Part shown: positions 59,462 through 64,000 of the stretch, piece after piece
How the letters are laid out: each line of letters starts with the position of its first letter
Position numbering within the stretch: the first letter of the stretch is position 1
Source of the DNA: Mesorhizobium sp. WSM4311
Lineage (GTDB): Bacteria > Pseudomonadota > Alphaproteobacteria > Rhizobiales > Rhizobiaceae
NCBI RefSeq assembly: GCF_002295115.1
Contig: NZ_NSFV01000008.1
Coordinates: forward strand, 124,001-188,000
Direction: 5' to 3'
Length of the DNA: 64,000 bases
Program-made: the position numbers and the translations under genes
The notes under the pieces: generated by a model
Database searches by the model: none
Told to the model about the DNA's origin: nothing
Seen by the model: the letters and a program-made list of their open reading frames with translations, nothing else

Positions 59462-61282
59462 TCAGTTCGGTTTGCGCCACCATGTCGGCAGCTGATAACC
59501 GAATATGGGCGTCTTCTTCGGATGTTCCAGATAATTCCAGTAAGCAAGCCACTGCTGCGTGTTGTACTGCATCGGCACCATGTAATTGCCCGAAATCAGC
59601 AGCCGGTCGAGAACGCGAACGGCGGCGACATAATCCTCCTTCGAGCGCGCGCGCAGCATCGCTTCGATCGCCGCATCGACTGCCGGATCGGCAACGCCGG
59701 CGAGATTGAACGAACCTTCGGCCCTGGCCGCCTCGGAGCCCCAGCGCCCGAGTTGTTCGAAGCCTGGCGACAGTGAATTGCTGAAGCCGCTGGATCCGAT
59801 CAGAGCCTCGAAATCGAAGCGCTGCTTGCGTGACTGGATCTGGTCGCCGTCGAGGCTACGGATGCTGACATTGATGCCGATCTTCTCCAGCGTGCGCTGA
59901 TAGATGCCGGCCAGGCGCTCCTCGTCTTGCGAAGCGGTCAGGATCTCGAACCCGAAAGGTTTGCCGTCGGGATCGAGCATCGTGCCGTCCTGCACGTGGT
60001 AGCCGATGCTCTTCAGGAGATCGAAGGCTGTCTTCAAAACCTTGCGGTCCTGGCCCGAACCGTCGGTCACGGGCGGTTTCCAGGTGCCGTCCATGACGTC
60101 AGGCGGCACACGGCCGGGGTAGGGGGCGAGCAACGCCTTTTCCCTATCGTCGGCCGGATGGCCGAGCGCGGAAAGCTCGGAATTCTGCCAATAACTCATC
60201 GTGCGGGTGTATTTGCCGCCGAACAGGTTCTTGTTCGCCCATTCGAAATCGTAAAGCATGCCGAGCGCGCGCCGAACCACCGGATTGGAGAACTTCGGCA
60301 GCCTGGTGTTGAACAGGAAACCGGTCACCACGGGCGGAATGCCGGTATCGAAGGTTTCGGAAACCACCTCACCTCTGTGGAAGGCCGGGAAATCCAGATC
60401 GCGCTCCCGTTTGACAGGATCGCCGTCGTCGTCGATGGCGCAAAGGCCTTTCTTGAAAGCCTCGAGCTTGGCGTTGGCGTTGAGGAAATATTCGATGGTG
60501 ATCTGTTCGTAATTGTCGAAGCCGCGCTTGGCCGGGACATCCTTGCCCCAATAGTCGGGGTTGCGCTTGAACACGATGCGCTGGCCCGGAGCCACCTGGG
60601 AAATGGTATAAGGTCCACTGCCAATCAACGGCTTGAGCGTTGTCTTGTCGAAAGTCTCCTTGTCGAAGGCATGTCTCGGCAGGATCGGCGTCAGCGCGAT
60701 GATCATGGGCGTTTCGCGATTGGCCTTGTCATTGAAGGTGAAGCGCACGCTGTGATCACCGGTCTTTTCAAGCTTGGCGATCAGGCTCATGCGTGCGTTG
60801 TAGGGCGGGCGGCCCTTGTCGGTGAACACATCGTAGGTGAACAGCACATCCTCCGGCGTCACCGGCTCGCCGTCCGACCACTTTGCATTGGGATTGAGAT
60901 GGAATTCGATCGACTTGCGGTCGGAATCCATGTCCGCGCTGTCGGCGAGCAAGCCATAGAGACTGAAGGGCTCGTCGTAGTTGCGCTGCATCAGCGGTTC
61001 GAAAACGAGGTTGCCGTAGGTCAGATCCATCATGCCACGCGCCGTCGTGCGCAGGCTTTTCAGGATGAAAGGGTTGAGGTTGTCGAAGCTGCCGACAACA
61101 CAATAGGTGATGTTGCCACCCTTCGGCGCATCGGGATCGACGTAGTCGAAATGGGTGTAGTCGGGCGGCAGTGCCGGCTCGCCCTGCATGGCGATGGCAT
61201 GCTTCGGTTCCGACATGGCCGGTCGCAGCGAAAGGGTGAAAAGCGATATCGCGGTGACCAGCCAAACAAGAACGCGGCCCAT
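59462..61282 (-). CDS. Peptide ABC transporter binding protein, family 5 (YejA-like)
   Basis: A 606-residue periplasmic binding protein: signal peptide MGRVLVWLVTAISLFTLSLRPAMS; family-5 blocks PAMSEPKHAIAMQGEPALPPDYTHF-like start, PFILKSLRTTARGMMDLTYG, EFHLNPNAKWSDGEPVTPEDVLFTYD and YWGKDVPAKRGFDNY. The length and the last blocks (FFG-like QLPTWWRKP) suit YejA, which in rhizobia takes up antimicrobial peptides. No permease genes accompany it here. ATG at 61282 starts the signal peptide. Confidence 0.9.
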   Translation of the reverse strand: MGRVLVWLVTAISLFTLSLRPAMSEPKHAIAMQGEPALPPDYTHFDYVDPDAPKGGNITYCVVGSFDNLNPFILKSLRTTARGMMDLTYGNLVFEPLMQRNYDEPFSLYGLLADSADMDSDRKSIEFHLNPNAKWSDGEPVTPEDVLFTYDVFTDKGRPPYNARMSLIAKLEKTGDHSVRFTFNDKANRETPMIIALTPILPRHAFDKETFDKTTLKPLIGSGPYTISQVAPGQRIVFKRNPDYWGKDVPAKRGFDNYEQITIEYFLNANAKLEAFKKGLCAIDDDGDPVKRERDLDFPAFHRGEVVSETFDTGIPPVVTGFLFNTRLPKFSNPVVRRALGMLYDFEWANKNLFGGKYTRTMSYWQNSELSALGHPADDREKALLAPYPGRVPPDVMDGTWKPPVTDGSGQDRKVLKTAFDLLKSIGYHVQDGTMLDPDGKPFGFEILTASQDEERLAGIYQRTLEKIGINVSIRSLDGDQIQSRKQRFDFEALIGSSGFSNSLSPGFEQLGRWGSEAARAEGSFNLAGVADPAVDAAIEAMLRARSKEDYVAAVRVLDRLLISGNYMVPMQYNTQQWLAYWNYLEHPKKTPIFGYQLPTWWRKPN

Positions 61283-61516
61283 GACCGTCTCCTTAACAGG
61301 TCGGCTTGATGATTCGGTGCGCAGCCTAGCATGAGGCAGTCGCGTACCGGCCAATCGTGTCATCAAGAATTAGAAGTGAGCGGGGCTGGATTCGGCACCG
61401 CTTGCAGTGTAACACGCCGTCCGAAGTCATTCTGTTGCCTCATTTCGGCAACAGGTAGCTGGACCACACGGCGTAGAGAAGCCGGTTCCGGGATTATTTG
61501 AGAGGAAGTGCACGAC

Positions 61517-62146
61517 ATGACGAGCCTGAACAGCAATGCGTACCGCCTTTCGGTCATGGCCGCGGGCGTGGTCGGCTTTCTGGGCGCAGGACTTCCCTCT
61601 GCTTCCGCACAGCAGCAGCAACAGATCCCTCAGGGCTGGTTCAAGGCCTGCACCAAGCAGGAAGACGTTGATATCTGCAACGTCCAGAACATCGTCACTG
61701 CCGGCAACGGCCAGCTCGTCACCGGTGTCAGCCTGATCGAGCTCAAGGGCAAGGTGAACCGCAAGGTGTTTCAGGTGACGGTCCCGACCGGCCGCCTGGT
61801 GCCTCCCGGCATCGGCCTGCAGATCGACACCGGCAAGGCCGTAAAGCTCGACTATGTCATCTGCTTTCCGGATCGTTGCGTGGCCGAAGTGCCGCTGACC
61901 GACCAGCTCGTCGCCTCGTTCAAGAAGGGTCAGGGGATCACGCTGACCTCGATCAATTTCCAGAATCAGGCCAACCCGATCAAGATCGCGCTCCAGGGCT
62001 TCAGCGGCGCCTATGACGGCCCTCCGCTGCAGCAGTCGGACATCGAGGACCGGCAGAAGAAGCTCCAGGACTTCGTTGCCAAGAACAACCAGGACTTCGC
62101 CAAGAAGCTCAAGGACGAGCAGGACAAGGCCAAGACCGCCAACTGA
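61517..62146 (+). CDS. ialB: IalB-family exported protein
   Basis: A 209-residue protein: signal peptide (YRLSVMAAGVVGFLGAGLPSASA), then the invasion-associated locus B domain (WFKACTKQEDVDICNVQNIVTA, PPGIGLQIDTGKAVKLDYVICFPDRCVAEVPL; two Cys pairs) and a lysine-rich tail. The AGAGGAAG site lies eight bases before ATG 61517; a GTG at 61508 is also in frame. A strong terminator follows. Confidence 0.93.
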   Translation: MTSLNSNAYRLSVMAAGVVGFLGAGLPSASAQQQQQIPQGWFKACTKQEDVDICNVQNIVTAGNGQLVTGVSLIELKGKVNRKVFQVTVPTGRLVPPGIGLQIDTGKAVKLDYVICFPDRCVAEVPLTDQLVASFKKGQGITLTSINFQNQANPIKIALQGFSGAYDGPPLQQSDIEDRQKKLQDFVAKNNQDFAKKLKDEQDKAKTAN

Positions 62147-62176
62147 TCACCGGCTTCGGTCGCTCCCAAGCCAATG

Positions 62177-62204
62177 AAAAAGCGGGGTCATGCCCCGCTT
62201 TTTT
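62177..62204 (+). terminator. Rho-independent terminator after ialB
   Basis: An 11-bp stem AAAAAGCGGGG with CCCCGCTTTTT, five-base loop TCATG, and a run of T. It lies 30 bases after the ialB stop. Confidence 0.92.
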
Positions 62205-62245
62205 CGTGTCTGGCCTTTCCTGACGGCGGCCGGAATGCCGGAAGG

Positions 62246-62569
62246 TCAGTGCCTGGACTGGCGTTTCGGCTCGTAACGCCCGTCCGGCCTCTTGTCGAAC
62301 ATCTCCTTGATCTGCGGATGGCGGACCGGCTCGCCTGACCGATCCTCGAGGAGATTCTGCTCCGACACATAGGCGATGTACTCGGTTTCCGAATTCTCGG
62401 CGAGCAGATGGTAGAATGGCTGATCCTTGCGCGGCCGCGCATCGGCGGGGATAGCTTCGTACCATTCGTCGGTGTTGGCGAATTGAGGGTCGACGTCGAA
62501 AATGATGCCTCGAAACGGAAACAGCCGGTGGCGAACCACCTGTCCGATCGCGAATTTGGCCGTTTTCAT
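62246..62569 (-). CDS. hspQ: Heat shock protein HspQ (YccV-like, hemimethylated-DNA-binding domain)
   Basis: A 107-residue protein: KFAIGQVVRHRLFPFRGIIFDVDPQFANTDEWYEAIPA then KDQPFYHLLAENSETEYIAYVSEQNLL, diagnostic of HspQ/YccV. HspQ affects DnaA turnover and acts as a Lon specificity enhancer in enterobacteria; in rhizobia its role is less studied. ATG at 62569 gives the usual N-terminus, with GGTGAG upstream. Confidence 0.93.
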   Translation of the reverse strand: MKTAKFAIGQVVRHRLFPFRGIIFDVDPQFANTDEWYEAIPADARPRKDQPFYHLLAENSETEYIAYVSEQNLLEDRSGEPVRHPQIKEMFDKRPDGRYEPKRQSRH

Positions 62570-62718
62570 CGTACTCACCACTGAATTCCTTGACTTTATT
62601 TGGCGCAGACTCCGAGTCAATTCAATCCCGAAGCGTTCGAGCGCCTTCAAGCTACGCAGAATGCGACGCAAAGGTTTTGATTGATGTCGCGATGTCGCGA
62701 TAAAAATCCGCAAAATCG

Positions 62719-63933
62719 CTACTGCTGCCGCATGGGTTTCCGCAGGCCGCCCGCGAGTGCTGCAAAACCACTGCCGGGGCGAAGCCCTTCGCGCATGAAG
62801 AAGGCGCGCAGCGGTGCAAAGCCGCCGAGCACGCCGAGACCGGCGCCGCGTGCCATCTGCGCCGGCAGCATGTCGGAGAGCAGCGACATGTTGAGCAGGT
62901 TGACCGCGCTGCTGCGCGCCAGAATGTCGGGACGACGCTTGAAATCGTAGGCGGCAAGGACCTTGGCCGCGCCTGGATCTCCGCTATTTTCTTTTGCAAT
63001 TCCAACCAGATCGTCAATATCCCTGATGCCAAGATTGAGGCCTTGCGCACCGATCGGCGGGAACACATGCGCGGCTTCGCCGACAAGCGCCACCCTGTCC
63101 CGTGCGAAACGCAGGGGCGTCACGGTCGAAAGCGGATAGATCTGGCGGCCCGGCTCTACCGTCACCCGACCCAGCATCGACTGCATCTGCTGCTCGACCC
63201 GCAACGAGAGCGTTGCGTCATCCAGGGCGGCAAGCTCCTTGGCGGTCTCGGGCTTCACCACCCAGACGAGGCTTGAGCGATTGCCGGGCAACGGAACCTG
63301 AGTGAACGGACCGGTTTCGGTGTGGAACTCGGTCGAGGTGGAGGCGTGCTCACGGCTATGGCCAAAATTAAGCACGAGCGCGGCCTGCGGATAGGCGTGC
63401 GAGCCGGTCGAAATGCCTGCCGCCTCGCGCGCAGGCGACTGGCGACCATCGGCGGCGACCGCCAGTGACGCGCCAACCTCGCTGCCGTCAGCGAGGACGG
63501 CATGGGCCCGATCGGCATCGAGATGCCAGGTCCTCACCATCGACCTGCGCCATTCGATCCCGGAATGGGCGGCGACCTTGTCGGCAAGCGCCGGGCTAAG
63601 CACGCTGTTGGGCAGGTTCAGCCCGAACTGGTCCTCATCGATCTCGCTGGCGCGGAAGGTGACGACGGGGCTGCGGATCAGCCGGCTGGTCGCGTCGACG
63701 ATGCGCATGACTTTCAAGGGAGCGGCCTTGGGCCTGATGACTTCGAGGACCTCGAGCCGCTCAAGCACCTTCAGGGCAGGGTTCATCAGCGCCGTGGTGC
63801 GGCCATCGGGGGCCGACGCCTCGGGCCCCACCAGCGTCACCGGGAAGCAGGCATCGGCAAAAGCAAGCGCCGCGATCAGTCCTGCCGGACCAGTGCCGGC
63901 AATCAGTATCGGCGCTGTTTCGTGATGCTCCAA
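62719..63933 (-). CDS. ubiH: UbiH/VisC/COQ6-type FAD monooxygenase
   Basis: A 404-residue flavoprotein monooxygenase: FAD motif ILIAGTGPAGLIAALAFADA, DG motif AVAADGRQSPAREAAG, and the GD motif with VALVGEAAHVFPPIGAQGLNLGIRDI. These are the UbiH/COQ6 hallmarks for ubiquinone ring hydroxylation. Several paralogues exist in alphaproteobacteria and the ring position acted on here is uncertain. It runs to near the window end; 63934-64000 shows nothing else. Confidence 0.88.
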   Translation of the reverse strand: MEHHETAPILIAGTGPAGLIAALAFADACFPVTLVGPEASAPDGRTTALMNPALKVLERLEVLEVIRPKAAPLKVMRIVDATSRLIRSPVVTFRASEIDEDQFGLNLPNSVLSPALADKVAAHSGIEWRRSMVRTWHLDADRAHAVLADGSEVGASLAVAADGRQSPAREAAGISTGSHAYPQAALVLNFGHSREHASTSTEFHTETGPFTQVPLPGNRSSLVWVVKPETAKELAALDDATLSLRVEQQMQSMLGRVTVEPGRQIYPLSTVTPLRFARDRVALVGEAAHVFPPIGAQGLNLGIRDIDDLVGIAKENSGDPGAAKVLAAYDFKRRPDILARSSAVNLLNMSLLSDMLPAQMARGAGLGVLGGFAPLRAFFMREGLRPGSGFAALAGGLRKPMRQQ

Positions 63934-64000
63934 GATCGGTTTCCGGCTTGCGATGCGAGGCGGGCCACCAGACCTGCCAGTCGAGAAGCATATAGGTCAG

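Overview
The window looks like a chromosome segment of a Mesorhizobium-type alphaproteobacterium (order Hyphomicrobiales). Supporting signs are the high GC content, the rhizobial type III secretion gene set (nolW, nolB, nolU, nolV, rhcJ, rhcN, rhcQ, rhcR, rhcS, rhcT), a MucR/Ros-type regulator of the zinc-less kind known from Mesorhizobium, a BA14K-like protein, IalB, PleC/DivJ-type kinase motifs, and a cobalamin and molybdopterin gene complement typical of the group. No ribosomal RNA or CRISPR array is visible; one tRNA gene (Val, CAC) is present.

Region 1 (1-16.5 kb) is a type III secretion locus. It opens with a very large multidomain protein (at least 1456 residues). It carries a duplicated module, a probable PD-(D/E)XK nuclease-like domain, a cholera-toxin-A-like ADP-ribosyltransferase domain, 29 uninterrupted eight-residue repeats, membrane segments, and SH3 and LysM domains. 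It is followed by a LysR regulator and an L,D-transpeptidase that face a tight eleven-gene secretion operon (nolW to rhcT). rhcU, the main secretin part, rhcV and a ttsI regulator are not in the window. A D-glutamate-cyclase-like hydro-lyase, a MucR-like regulator and two 60-bp tts-box-like elements with no intact gene behind them follow.

Region 2 (16.6-25.6 kb) is accessory. It holds a VOC protein, two divergent EF-hand proteins, and an ECF sigma/anti-sigma/metal-sensor-like operon. It also holds a beta-lactamase-fold enzyme with a divergent LysR, a graveyard of gene fragments (sugar permease, etfA, LysR), and a tyrosine recombinase that abuts dusA. The layout fits a genomic island integrated in the 5' end of dusA. 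The integrase appears frameshifted near its N-terminus, so the island may be fixed in place.

Region 3 (25.6-64 kb) is mostly core-like chromosome: dusA, a retropepsin-like protease, cobT, a DivJ/PleC-type histidine kinase, a polar amino-acid ABC transporter, mobA-mobB-moaA, a MarR/hydrolase pair with twin operators, a YcbB-type L,D-transpeptidase, gph, rpiA, gor, mgtE with a structured leader, a BacA/YddA-like ABC exporter, a FrnE-type DsbA protein with a YejA-like peptide-binding protein, ialB, hspQ and a UbiH-type monooxygenase. Two copies of a 105-bp two-hairpin repeat lie here. An alkD gene appears split by a frameshift.
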